A stretch of DNA of 64,000 bases, taken from JBCBSZ01 sp039818945 (GTDB lineage Bacteria; Actinomycetota; Acidimicrobiia; Acidimicrobiales; Poriferisodalaceae). The translations under genes and the position numbers were made by a program. A model generated the notes under the pieces. It was not told where the DNA came from. It saw nothing but the letters and a program-made list of their open reading frames with translations, and did no database searches. The DNA lies in the NCBI GenBank assembly GCA_039818945.1, contig JBCBSZ010000021.1, positions 1-64,000 on the forward strand. Direction: 5' to 3'. Below, in pieces: positions 18,662 through 26,504 of the stretch (position 1 is the first letter of the stretch; every line of letters starts with the position of its first letter).

Positions 18662-21600
18662 TCACGAGACCTGGACGATCTCGGTGTCCGCCGCCTCCTG
18701 GGCCGCCTCGCACGACGGGCACGTCTCGACGGTCTCCGAGGTCGCGGTGACCCGGACCCGACGGTGTCCGACGTTGACGGTCAGGATCTTGTCCTCGCCG
18801 ACACCCGACATCCAGTCGAGCTCTGCGAAGCCGCGGGCCAACGCCTTCTCGAGCGCTGCGGTCTCCAGCACCCGGCCGGGGGAGTAGAACGCGAACTTGC
18901 CGTTCATCCGTCCGTCGAACACGCGGTAGCTCACGCCGTCGACGAGCGCGACGACGTAGGCGGCGAGCTCGCCGTCGAGGCGCATCGTGGCCACCTCGAG
19001 CTGGCCCAACCGGTTGTGGCACTCGAGGACCTCTCGCCAGAAGCGCCGCTCGACCGGATCGTCGAGGTCGCTGTCACGATCGAGCGCGTGATCGCGTGCG
19101 ACGTGCAGGGTCTCGATCTCGTTGAGGAGCGCCGGGATGGCGTGCACGTTCCGCTCGAAGCAGATGTCGGCCTCCAGCCCGTCGGTCGTGATCCGGTTCT
19201 GCGCCTTGCGGAGCTGTCGACGCATGCCCTTCGAGAGGTAGCTCTGCGAGGTCTGCTCGGGGTCGAGGTCGACGCGGGGGACCCGGAGGTCCGGCAGGAC
19301 GTGGGCGTGTTCGAGCCCCTCGACGAGGGCCTCCATGACGGGGTCGTCCTTGGGGACCTGCGAGGCGAGGAGGGTCCAGCTGTCGGAGTCGGCGAGCACC
19401 TCGCGGATCCCGGCCGCCAGCGAGCTGGCGACCGCTGCGTCGCGCACCGGGAAGCGCGTGCACGCCAGCGGGCCGTGGCCCATGGGCACGACCTGGCTCA
19501 CGCCGTCGTCCGATCGCTTCGCGAGCAGCGCTGCGCCCTGGATGCCGGCGCGACCCCGGATGCGAGCGAGCACGGCGACCGGCTCGTGGTCGGCGTGGAT
19601 CTTCGCCCACGTCGACAGCCACGGCCATCGGGCCGGGATCGGGACCTCGGCCGCGAGGTGGAGCTCGTTGAGATCGTCGGCGTACCCGGCGATCGCGTCG
19701 AGCCCGCGGACGATCTCGTACTCCGACGCGTCGGCGATCGCCTTCGAGAGCAGTTCGGCGGAGTTGAGCTGCCGGACGACGAGGTCCTCCATGGCCGACG
19801 GCAACCCCGGGCGGGCGAAGACGAAGCCCTGGCCGAGCTCGCAGTCGAGATCGGCCAGCGCCTGCAGCTGCTCGAGGTCCTCGATGCCCTCGGCGACCGT
19901 CGACACCGAGAGGGCCCGGGCCATGTCGATGACCGTGCGCACGAGCGCTCCCGAGGTGGACGACTCGTGTAGCTCCTGGATGAACGAGCGGTCGATCTTG
20001 ATCGTGTCGACGGGGAACTGACGGAGATAGCCCAGCGACGAGTACCCGGTGCCGAAGTCGTCGATCGCCACCTTCACGTCGAGGGCCTTCAACGCCTCGA
20101 TCACCTCGATGGACCGTTCCCGGTCCTCGAGCAGCATGGACTCGGTGATCTCCAGCGTGAGGCACGAGGGGCGCAGGCCGGAGGTCCGGAGCGCCTCCTG
20201 GACGTGCAGCGTGAGGTTGGGGTCGTTGAGCTGGCGCACGGAGAGGTTCACGCTCACCCCGAGCTGCTCGGACTCGGCGCTGACCTGCCATTGCCGGGTC
20301 TGGCGACAGGCCTGCTCGAGGACCCACCGTCCGATCGGGACGATGAGCCCGGTCTCCTCGGCGAGGGGGACGAACTTCGTCGGCGGGACGATGCCACGGA
20401 TCGGGTGCTGCCAGCGGATGAGCGCCTCGACCGAGGTCACCTGGGTGGACTCGATGTCGACGATCGGCTGGTAGTGGATCTCGAACTCGTCGCGGAGGAG
20501 GGCCATCTCGAGGTCGGCCTTGAGCTCGAGCCGGTCGACGACGATGTCGTACATCGACTGGACGAAGAACTCGTAGCGGCCCTTGCCCTTCGCCTTCGCC
20601 ATGTACATCGCGACGTCGGCGCCCCGGAGCAGCGCCTCCGCCTCGGCCTTGCCCCGGTTCTCGACGGCGATGCCGACCGAGGCCCGGATCCGGACCTCGC
20701 GCTCGGTGAGGGCGATCGGTTCCTCCACGAGCTCGAGGACCCGCTCGGCGACCTGGACGGCGTCCTGACCGTCGCTGGCCGACTCGAGGAGGATCGCGAA
20801 CTCGTCGCCCCCCAGCCGGGCGACGGTGTCGCCCTCTCGCACGCACTCCAGCAGGCGCTGGCTGACGATGCTCAGCAGCTCGTCGCCGCTCTGGTGCCCG
20901 AGGCTGTCGTTCACCGTCTTGAAGTCGTCGAGGTCGATGAACAGCACGGCGAGCTGCCCCTCCGACCGCTGGCTGAGCGCGTGCTCGACCCGGTCGGCAA
21001 AAAGGATGCGGTTCGCGAGCCCGGTCAAGGAGTCGTGCAGCGACTCGTGGCGGGCCTGCTCCTTGGAGACCTCGACCGCGCGCATCAGGCCGACCACCCG
21101 GCCGAGCACGAAGAGGAACAGCGTCGCGGAGGCGAACGTGGTGACGACCTCGTCCACCGGCTGGCCCCAGATGAGATCGATGATGGGCACGGCGACCGTG
21201 GCCAGGCACAGCGCGACGAGCCGCAGTCCACCGATCTGACCGACGCTGCGCATCCCGGTCTCCAAGGGCCGGGCGGTCGCCGGGTGCAGGGCGGCCGCAC
21301 CGAAGCCGACGTAGAACGTCAACCAGAACGCATCGACCCAGCTGCCGGTGCTGAACGTGCCCGACGCCGTCTGGAGGGCGTAGGCGGTGTCGGCCAGCAC
21401 GAGGCTGGCGAGCGCCGTCGCCATCATGAGGAACGAGGGGTGGCGCCAGTGGACGGCGACGGCGAGCCGGGCCGCGGTGGCGAGCAGCGCGATGTCCATC
21501 ACCGGGTAGCCGAGCGAGACCGTCTTGGCCAGCGCGCCGAGGTCGTCGGTCGTCACCAGGTTGTCCATGATGAAGATCCAGCTGACGGCGAAGGTCGCGA

Positions 21601-21994
21601 CCGCGATGATCCCCGCATCGATGAGGCTGGCGTAGTCCCGCATCGGTGCGACCTGCCGGATCAGGCTCACCAGGCCCGCGATGACCAGCGGGTACATGCC
21701 GAGGTAGAAGACGTCGGCGATCGACGGGAACGGCGGCGCGTCGGTCGTCGCCTCGAGGATGTAGTAGATGACGTCAGCGGTGAGGAACGACGCCTGGCCG
21801 GCGGCGAACAGCAGCCACGGCCGACGAGGCTCGGGTCGGTTGCGCATGACCCCGACGATGATCGCGATCACCGAGCACAGTCCGACGCCGTTGTAGAGCA
21901 GGAGCTTCGTCGTCGGCGAGTTGGGCAGGGCGAAGTACGCCAACGCCATCGTCGCGGCGAAGCCGATGAACAGCACGGAGGATCGCGTTCGCAT
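18662..21994 (-). CDS. Multi-helix membrane GGDEF-EAL protein fused to a CelD/FemAB-like acetyltransferase domain
   Basis: 1110-residue fusion. Residues ~1-305 hold about nine membrane helices; ~315-475 a GGDEF domain with intact RLGGDEFAILL and FIDLDDFKTVND; ~485-745 an EAL domain with intact EALIRWQ, NLSVRQL, DDFGTGYSSLGYL and AEGIED. Both halves therefore look competent for c-di-GMP synthesis and breakdown. Residues ~770-1090 resemble the GNAT/FemAB-like acetyltransferase fold found in CelD/BcsL-type proteins (Acetyltransf_6): SYLSKGMRRQLRKAQNRI, then FYSPGRVLE and LDWMSGVGEDK. A CPSC motif (~1092) lies near the C-terminus. The acetyltransferase call is by fold pattern, so moderately sure. 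It is followed 6 bp later by the EamA transporter. Confidence 0.85.
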   Translation of the reverse strand: MRTRSSVLFIGFAATMALAYFALPNSPTTKLLLYNGVGLCSVIAIIVGVMRNRPEPRRPWLLFAAGQASFLTADVIYYILEATTDAPPFPSIADVFYLGMYPLVIAGLVSLIRQVAPMRDYASLIDAGIIAVATFAVSWIFIMDNLVTTDDLGALAKTVSLGYPVMDIALLATAARLAVAVHWRHPSFLMMATALASLVLADTAYALQTASGTFSTGSWVDAFWLTFYVGFGAAALHPATARPLETGMRSVGQIGGLRLVALCLATVAVPIIDLIWGQPVDEVVTTFASATLFLFVLGRVVGLMRAVEVSKEQARHESLHDSLTGLANRILFADRVEHALSQRSEGQLAVLFIDLDDFKTVNDSLGHQSGDELLSIVSQRLLECVREGDTVARLGGDEFAILLESASDGQDAVQVAERVLELVEEPIALTEREVRIRASVGIAVENRGKAEAEALLRGADVAMYMAKAKGKGRYEFFVQSMYDIVVDRLELKADLEMALLRDEFEIHYQPIVDIESTQVTSVEALIRWQHPIRGIVPPTKFVPLAEETGLIVPIGRWVLEQACRQTRQWQVSAESEQLGVSVNLSVRQLNDPNLTLHVQEALRTSGLRPSCLTLEITESMLLEDRERSIEVIEALKALDVKVAIDDFGTGYSSLGYLRQFPVDTIKIDRSFIQELHESSTSGALVRTVIDMARALSVSTVAEGIEDLEQLQALADLDCELGQGFVFARPGLPSAMEDLVVRQLNSAELLSKAIADASEYEIVRGLDAIAGYADDLNELHLAAEVPIPARWPWLSTWAKIHADHEPVAVLARIRGRAGIQGAALLAKRSDDGVSQVVPMGHGPLACTRFPVRDAAVASSLAAGIREVLADSDSWTLLASQVPKDDPVMEALVEGLEHAHVLPDLRVPRVDLDPEQTSQSYLSKGMRRQLRKAQNRITTDGLEADICFERNVHAIPALLNEIETLHVARDHALDRDSDLDDPVERRFWREVLECHNRLGQLEVATMRLDGELAAYVVALVDGVSYRVFDGRMNGKFAFYSPGRVLETAALEKALARGFAELDWMSGVGEDKILTVNVGHRRVRVTATSETVETCPSCEAAQEAADTEIVQVS

Positions 21995-22045
21995 GGCCTC
22001 CCATCGGACGGCCTGCTCGTGCTGTTGAGGGCCCCGCCCCGTCGA

Positions 22046-22906
22046 TCAGACCGGCCGGTCGCCCTTGATCGTGATGCGGCGCATCACCCTCCGGTGGCCC
22101 CGATAGTCGTGGATGGCGTGGTGCTGCACGCTGCGGTTGTCCCACATCGCGACCGAGCCGGGTTGCCACCGGAACCGGCACGTGAACCGCTCCTGCGTGG
22201 CGTGGTCGAAGAGGAAGTCGAGCAGCGCCCGGCTCTCCGAACGGCGCATCCCCTTGATGCCGAGGGTGAAGGCCGGGTTGACGTACAGCGCCTTGCGGCC
22301 GTTCTCGGGGTGGGTGCGCACGACCGGGTGCTCGACCGTCCGATGGGCCGACTCGGGCGCATGGGTCCGAACCGACCGAGACCTCGTCGAGTAGCTGCCC
22401 TCGCCGTACTGCTCGGCCGCCGAGTGCAGCCCGACGAGCCCGTCGAGGAGTCCCTGCATCGTCCGGGAGAGCGCGTCGTGCGCGGCGTGCTGGTCGGCGA
22501 ACAGCGTGTCGCCGCCCTGAGGCGGGACCTCGACGGCGCAGAGGATCGAGCCGAGGTCGGGCTCGTCGAGGAACGTGACGTCGGAGTGCCACCCGCCACC
22601 GAAGTTCGCCCGGTCGTCGGGTTCGGTGATGATGTCGATGATCTCCGGATGGTCGTCGCGTCCCTCGACGAACGGGTGGGTGTCGAGCTCGCCGAAGCGT
22701 CGGCCGAAGGCGATCTGACGCTCCGGGCTCAGCTGCTGGTCGCGGAAGAACAGCACGTGGTGCGCGTTGAACGCGTCGCGGAGCTCGGCGATGGTGCCGT
22801 CGTCGAGATCCGCGGCGAGGTCGACGCCCGAGATCTCGGCGCCGAGCGTGCCCGTGACCGGTTCGATCCGCATCGAGGTCGTCGTCCGGAGCGGGCTGGC
22901 GCTCAT
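22046..22906 (-). CDS. TauD/TfdA-family dioxygenase
   Basis: 286-residue Fe(II)/2-oxoglutarate dioxygenase. It has the N-terminal IEPVTGTLGAEISGVDL signature, the HxD pair His107/Asp109 in GWHSDVTF, the distal His region VAMWDNRSVQHHAIHDY and the co-substrate Arg cluster RVMRRITI. It is closest to taurine/alkylsulfonate dioxygenase-like proteins, but no sulfonate transporter is adjacent; the NitT/TauT importer is 13 kb away. It follows the SnoaL-like gene by 24 bp. Confidence 0.92.
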   Translation of the reverse strand: MSASPLRTTTSMRIEPVTGTLGAEISGVDLAADLDDGTIAELRDAFNAHHVLFFRDQQLSPERQIAFGRRFGELDTHPFVEGRDDHPEIIDIITEPDDRANFGGGWHSDVTFLDEPDLGSILCAVEVPPQGGDTLFADQHAAHDALSRTMQGLLDGLVGLHSAAEQYGEGSYSTRSRSVRTHAPESAHRTVEHPVVRTHPENGRKALYVNPAFTLGIKGMRRSESRALLDFLFDHATQERFTCRFRWQPGSVAMWDNRSVQHHAIHDYRGHRRVMRRITIKGDRPV

Positions 22907-22930
22907 GGGTCCCGACGCTAGGTCAGCGGC

Positions 22931-23287
22931 TCACCCGGCAGCCATGAACTCCATGAACGCCGCGCCGTCGCAGATCACCTCGGCCGAGGCGATCCGGCCG
23001 TCCTCGACGGTGAGGTGGTCGGCGATCTTCACCGTCGCGTCGCCGTTGCGACCTTCGTACAGCTGGAACGCCGTGTTGCCGTCGTAGGACTCGGCGAGCA
23101 GGGTGGTGACGGCGTGATCCGGCCAGCCACCCGACTCGAGGAAGGCGTCTCGCCCCTCGATCACCATCTCGCCGGCGCGGAAGGTGAAGTCCTCGGCCAT
23201 GAGCGGGCGGAGCGCGTCGGGCCCCTGCCGGGTGCTCCACGCCTGGAAGTAGGTCGTTGCGACGTCACGGGTCTGCTCGGTGGTCAT
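22931..23287 (-). CDS. SnoaL/NTF2-like protein
   Basis: 118-residue single-domain protein with the NTF2-like cone fold pattern (N-terminal helix TTYFQAWSTR, then FTFRAGEMVIEGRDAF and the C-terminal HLTVEDGRIASAEVI). No catalytic dyad can be assigned with confidence. It overlaps the upstream AHSA1 gene by 4 bp (ATGA), so ArsR, AHSA1 and SnoaL-like genes form one coupled unit. Likely binds a small hydrophobic molecule. Confidence 0.85.
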   Translation of the reverse strand: MTTEQTRDVATTYFQAWSTRQGPDALRPLMAEDFTFRAGEMVIEGRDAFLESGGWPDHAVTTLLAESYDGNTAFQLYEGRNGDATVKIADHLTVEDGRIASAEVICDGAAFMEFMAAG

Positions 23288-23715
23288 CGGTGCTCCTTCG
23301 GGTGCAGGTGGTGGTCGAGCGAATCGAGCGCCGCCTCCCAGGCCTCACCGAACTCCTCGGCCGTGCGGTCGGGCGGCAGCCGCCGGTGGTGGATCTCGAC
23401 CTCGGTGCCGGACGGCGTCTCCGTGAGGCGGAAGGTCACGAAGGTCTCGGCATCGTCGCCGTCCCACCGGTTGGTCATCGAGAGCAGGTGGGGCGGCTCG
23501 ACCTCGACGACCGTTCCCCGCAGGACCGCCGTCGTGCCGTCGGGATGCATCACCCACCGGCAGGACCCGCCCGGACGCAGGTCGAGCTCGGCCTCCGAGG
23601 TCCGGATGCCCTTCGGGCCCCACCACCGCACGAGCTCGGACGGGTCGGTCAGCGCCGTGAAGACCCGCTCGGCCGAGGCGGGGAAGGTCCGGCGGACGGT
23701 GACCTCGGCGCTCAT
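23284..23715 (-). CDS. SRPBCC/AHSA1-domain protein
   Basis: 143-residue Activator-of-Hsp90-like START-fold protein. The start VTVRRTFPASAERVFTALT and RWWGPKGIRT are diagnostic of the group found next to ArsR regulators. Its 4-bp overlap with the ArsR gene on one side and the SnoaL-like gene on the other indicates coupled translation. In these pairs the SRPBCC protein is the regulated target; the ligand is unknown. Confidence 0.9.
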   Translation of the reverse strand: MSAEVTVRRTFPASAERVFTALTDPSELVRWWGPKGIRTSEAELDLRPGGSCRWVMHPDGTTAVLRGTVVEVEPPHLLSMTNRWDGDDAETFVTFRLTETPSGTEVEIHHRRLPPDRTAEEFGEAWEAALDSLDHHLHPKEHR

Positions 23716-24041
23716 CGGTCCGCCTCGCGATTGAGGTGGTCGCCCAGGGAGTCGAGGGTGGACTCCCAGAACTCGGTCTGCTCGTGCAGCCAGCGTCGGG
23801 CGTCGACGAGCCGCTCCCGGCGGAGGCGGCAGACCCGGTTGCGCCCGGCGGCCCGTCGCTCGACGATCCCCGCGGCCTCGAGGACCCGCAGGTGCTTCGA
23901 GATCGCCGGGGCGGAGATGGTGAACGGTGCCCGCAGCTCGGCGACGGTGGCCTCGCCCCGACCGAGCCGCTCGATGATGCTGCGCCGGGTCGGGTCGGCG
24001 AGCGCACCGTAGAGGGCGTCGAGCTCGGTCGTCGGCGTCAC
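23712..24041 (-). CDS. ArsR-family winged-helix repressor
   Basis: 109-residue regulator of the SdpR/ArsR type. It has the dimerisation helix LDALYGALADPTRRSIIERL, recognition helix in ISAPAISKHLRVLEAAGIV, and the wing RRAAGRNRVCRL. It lacks the CxC metal motif of true arsenic sensors, so it is probably metal-independent. It heads the AHSA1/SnoaL-like/TauD run and has a palindrome immediately upstream. Confidence 0.93.
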   Translation of the reverse strand: MTPTTELDALYGALADPTRRSIIERLGRGEATVAELRAPFTISAPAISKHLRVLEAAGIVERRAAGRNRVCRLRRERLVDARRWLHEQTEFWESTLDSLGDHLNREADR

Positions 24042-24064
24042 GCCAATTGATTAACCGATCGGTT
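24042..24064 (-). promoter_or_regulatory. Putative ArsR operator
   Basis: Upstream of the ArsR start, on its coding strand, the sequence reads AACCGATCGGTTAATCAATTGG. It contains a perfect 12-bp palindrome AACCGATCGGTT (24053-24064) followed by an AT-rich dyad around CAATTG. The AT content is striking against ~70% GC surroundings. It overlaps the last codons of the upstream ferric-reductase-like gene, so the promoter must lie inside that gene. Confidence 0.5.
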
Positions 24065-24668
24065 CAGCGTTCGTCAACCGGCGCTCGCGGCTGGCGGAGC
24101 GGGCGACCGCGGCCGGGATGCGTCGGCGGGCGCGCCGCCGCGCCCGGCGGGTGGCGACGAGTCGGATGGCGAGCAGCACGACCACCAGGCCGACGGTCGC
24201 GTAGGTCGCCGCCACGGCCGCGGAGCTCCCCAGATCGGTGCCGGCGGTCAGCCCGTGCGCCGTGGCCAGACCGAACGAGGCGTAGCTGCCGAGGTGGATC
24301 GTCCGCCAGAGCCGTCGCGGGAGGCGCCGCATCGCCAACGACGACGCCTCGACCGCGAGGAGGAACCAGAACGCGACGACGCCGAACGCGACCGGCCCCG
24401 GGCGCCACTCCGACGCCATCGGCACCAGGAGGTCGGCGAGGTCGAAGTGCACGTAGTTGTCGGCGACCAGCGCGGCGAGGTGGACGAAGGTGAAGGACAG
24501 ACCGAGGCCCCCGAGGAAGCGGTGCATGTCGACCAGCCACCGACGGACCTCACGTCCGGAGACGAGCCGGGTGGCCAGCACGAGGCCGCAGGCGACGGCG
24601 CCGGCGAGCACCACCCAGGCCACGATGCCGCTGGCCCGGGACAGGAACCACCAGAACTGCTCGCTCAC
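24051..24668 (-). CDS. Ferric-reductase-like transmembrane heme protein
   Basis: 205-residue integral membrane protein with about six helices. Paired His residues on two helix pairs (MHRFLGG and FVHLAAL; TIHLGSY and TAHGLTA) are the expected bis-heme ligands of the ferric reductase-like/YedZ-type domain. There is no NAD(P)H or FAD domain, so electrons must arrive from a partner. GTG 24668 overlaps the stop of the ApbE gene (GTGA). With ApbE and the membrane repeat protein it forms a probable trans-membrane electron-transfer unit. Confidence 0.84.
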   Translation of the reverse strand: MSEQFWWFLSRASGIVAWVVLAGAVACGLVLATRLVSGREVRRWLVDMHRFLGGLGLSFTFVHLAALVADNYVHFDLADLLVPMASEWRPGPVAFGVVAFWFLLAVEASSLAMRRLPRRLWRTIHLGSYASFGLATAHGLTAGTDLGSSAAVAATYATVGLVVVLLAIRLVATRRARRRARRRIPAAVARSASRERRLTNAEPIG

Positions 24669-25573
24669 GCCACCATCGCCTCCAACGACGGCGAGACGTG
24701 GACGGTGCCGTCGGGTTCGACGCCGATCGCCGCGACCTCCGATCGACGGAGCACGGCGGCGGCCGGGTCGCGGTCGAGGAGGATCTCGGTCGCCACGACC
24801 TCGGCCCACCAGGCGTCGGCGGCGATGGTCGTGACGCCGGTGAGGTCCGTGTCCGCCGATCGTCCCGTGCGCGGGTCCACCACGTGGTGGTGGACGTCGC
24901 CGCCGACGTGCCAGCGGCGGCGCAGGACGCTCGACGAGGCGACACCGGCATCGGCGACCGCCAGGGTCAGCAGCTCGTCGCCGGGGTGGCGCGGATCCTC
25001 GATGGCGATGGGCCAACGGCCGTCGTCGGGTCCCTCGCCGCGAACCCGGAGATCGCCGCCGATGTTGACGACGACCCCGTCGACCCCGGCAGCGGCGAGC
25101 TCGGCCGAGACGAGGTCGGCCGCGAGGCCCTTGGCGATCCCGCCCGGGTCCAGCCGGACACCGCGCGGGACCTTGACGATCGCCCGGTCGGGGTCGAGCA
25201 CCACGCCGCCACAGCCGGGAGCGGACGAGGACTCGCCGCTCAGCCGGCGGCGAGCACCGAGCTGACCGAAGTCGCGGTCGTACCCGTTGGCGATCATCGC
25301 GGCACCGACGGTGGGGTCGTAGCAGCCGGCCGTGGCCTGCCAGGCCGCGACCGAGCGCTCGATGAGGAGGAAGGTCTCGTCGGAGACGATGCAGCGCGCC
25401 CCGGATCGCTCGGCGAGGCGACTGATCTCGCTGTCGGGCCGGAACCGACTCCAGAGGCGCTCGAGCGCGTCGATCCGGCGGCGGGCGGCGTCGAGGGCCT
25501 CCTGGGCGTCGTGGCCGTGGACGACGACGTGAGCGTCGGTCCCCATCGCCCGGAAGCGGGCCTCAGCTCGCAC
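24665..25573 (-). CDS. apbE: FAD:protein FMN transferase (ApbE family)
   Basis: 302-residue ApbE. It covalently attaches FMN to Ser/Thr of target proteins. Motifs: FRAMGTDAHVVV, RFRPDSEISRL, DPGGIAKGLAADLV, VNIGGDLRVRG, DPRTGRSA and TIAADAWWAEVVAT. The Mg2+/FAD-binding layout is intact. GTG 25573 overlaps the previous gene by 11 bp; a longer ATG form from 25609 is possible. Neither start gives a signal peptide or lipobox, so the enzyme looks cytoplasmic, unlike most Gram-negative ApbE. Confidence 0.9.
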   Translation of the reverse strand: MRAEARFRAMGTDAHVVVHGHDAQEALDAARRRIDALERLWSRFRPDSEISRLAERSGARCIVSDETFLLIERSVAAWQATAGCYDPTVGAAMIANGYDRDFGQLGARRRLSGESSSAPGCGGVVLDPDRAIVKVPRGVRLDPGGIAKGLAADLVSAELAAAGVDGVVVNIGGDLRVRGEGPDDGRWPIAIEDPRHPGDELLTLAVADAGVASSSVLRRRWHVGGDVHHHVVDPRTGRSADTDLTGVTTIAADAWWAEVVATEILLDRDPAAAVLRRSEVAAIGVEPDGTVHVSPSLEAMVA

Positions 25574-26363
25574 CGGACTCGGTGACCGGCGGCGCGGTCG
25601 TCGGGGCAACCGTGGGCGGTGGCGCGGTCTCGGGTGGAGCGGTGGGCGGTGGCGCGGTCTCGGGTGGAGCGGTGGGCGGTGGGGCGGTCTCGGGCGGTGC
25701 GGTGGGCGGTGGGGCGGTCTCGGGCGGTGCGGCGGCTGGCAGCGGGGGTGGAGCCGTCGTCACCGGAGCGGGGGGAGGAGCGGGCGCTCGCCGCGGCCTG
25801 GGCGCCGGTGCAGCCTCCGCCGTGGCCGTCGCGGTGGCAGCCTCCCGGGCGGCGAGGGCCTCGGCCACCGCGTCGGCGATGGCGTCGCCGTCGCGGAACG
25901 GTGCGGCCCGGGTCGCCCGGCGCACGGCGTCGGCGATCGCCCGCGCGTCGCTCGGCGCCGAGGTGGTCGTGGTCAGGGAGATCGTCGTCGTCGTGGTCTC
26001 GACCGGGGGCGGAGGTGTGGCGGCCGGGGGGAGCTGCAGCTCGACCGGCGCGACCGCTGCGATCTCCGCGCTCGCCTCGACGGCGGCGTCGGCCTCCTCG
26101 CCGTCGGCGAAGATGCCGATCAGCCCGGCGGTGGCCGCGACCGAGGCGCCGCCGACGAGCACTCGGCTCGCCGTCGTGGCCCGCATCCGGCGACGGGACC
26201 GTTGCGCGGCGGCTCGCGCCGCCGCCCGTCGGCCGGTGGCCGGCCCGAGCTCGACCCGGTCGAGCGCCGTGCCCAACGGCTCGGGTGGCGTCGGGAGGCG
26301 GTCTCCACCGGCGCCCGGGGCGCGGTCGGCGGCGAGTGGCGATGCCGCAACTCGGCGGGGCAC
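25563..26363 (-). CDS. Single-pass membrane protein with Pro/Thr-rich repeats and C-terminal SGAS
   Basis: 266 residues. A basic N-terminal region (RRRMRATTASR) leads into one membrane helix (~70-88, VLVGGASVAATAGLIGIF), then a Thr-rich linker, a small predicted helical segment (DGDAIADAVAEALAAREA), and a Pro/Ala/Thr-rich tail. The tail contains four exact-length PPETAPPPTA decapeptide repeats, encoded by the minisatellite at 25612-25731. The protein ends VTESGAS; SGAS resembles the (S/T)GA(S/T) site modified by ApbE, whose gene follows directly. No conventional FMN-binding domain is visible. The function is a guess: membrane-tethered electron carrier. Confidence 0.7.
   Translation of the reverse strand: MPRRVAASPLAADRAPGAGGDRLPTPPEPLGTALDRVELGPATGRRAAARAAAQRSRRRMRATTASRVLVGGASVAATAGLIGIFADGEEADAAVEASAEIAAVAPVELQLPPAATPPPPVETTTTTISLTTTTSAPSDARAIADAVRRATRAAPFRDGDAIADAVAEALAAREAATATATAEAAPAPRPRRAPAPPPAPVTTAPPPLPAAAPPETAPPPTAPPETAPPPTAPPETAPPPTAPPETAPPPTVAPTTAPPVTESGAS
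25612..25731 (-). repeat. Four-copy 30-bp tandem repeat inside the ApbE-linked membrane protein
   Basis: Units start at 25612, 25642, 25672 and 25702 and are in frame, each encoding a PPETAPPPTA-type decapeptide on the minus strand. Units 1-2 share one variant (GGCGCGGTCTCGGGTGGAGCG) over most of their length and units 3-4 another (GGGGCGGTCTCGGGCGGTGC), suggesting pairwise duplication. Likely length-variable between strains. Confidence 0.9.
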
Positions 26364-26449
26364 GGGTCCTCCCTGACGTGGCGTGATCGGTCGTCTCCGA
26401 CCGTAGGGACGACCCGCTCCGACCAGGTCGCGGCCCAGGCCAGCGTTGT

Positions 26450-26489
26450 GTCAGGGATCTGCCAAGCCCGTTGGGCCCAGGTCAGGGAA
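26450..26489 (-). promoter_or_regulatory. Direct repeat GTCAGGGA upstream of the ApbE cluster
   Basis: GTCAGGGA occurs at 26450-26457 and again at 26481-26488, 31 bp apart (about three helical turns), in the 141-bp gap upstream of the membrane repeat protein gene and downstream of the nitronate monooxygenase gene. Spacing and position suit a response-regulator site, but no regulator gene is near. Confidence 0.3.
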
Positions 26490-26504
26490 TCGCGAAGCGC
26501 AGCG

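Noticed and set aside
17624..22921. Two long plus-strand open frames opposite the EamA, GGDEF-EAL and TauD genes
   Set aside because: Antisense to well-supported domains, without recognisable motifs or ribosome-binding sites.
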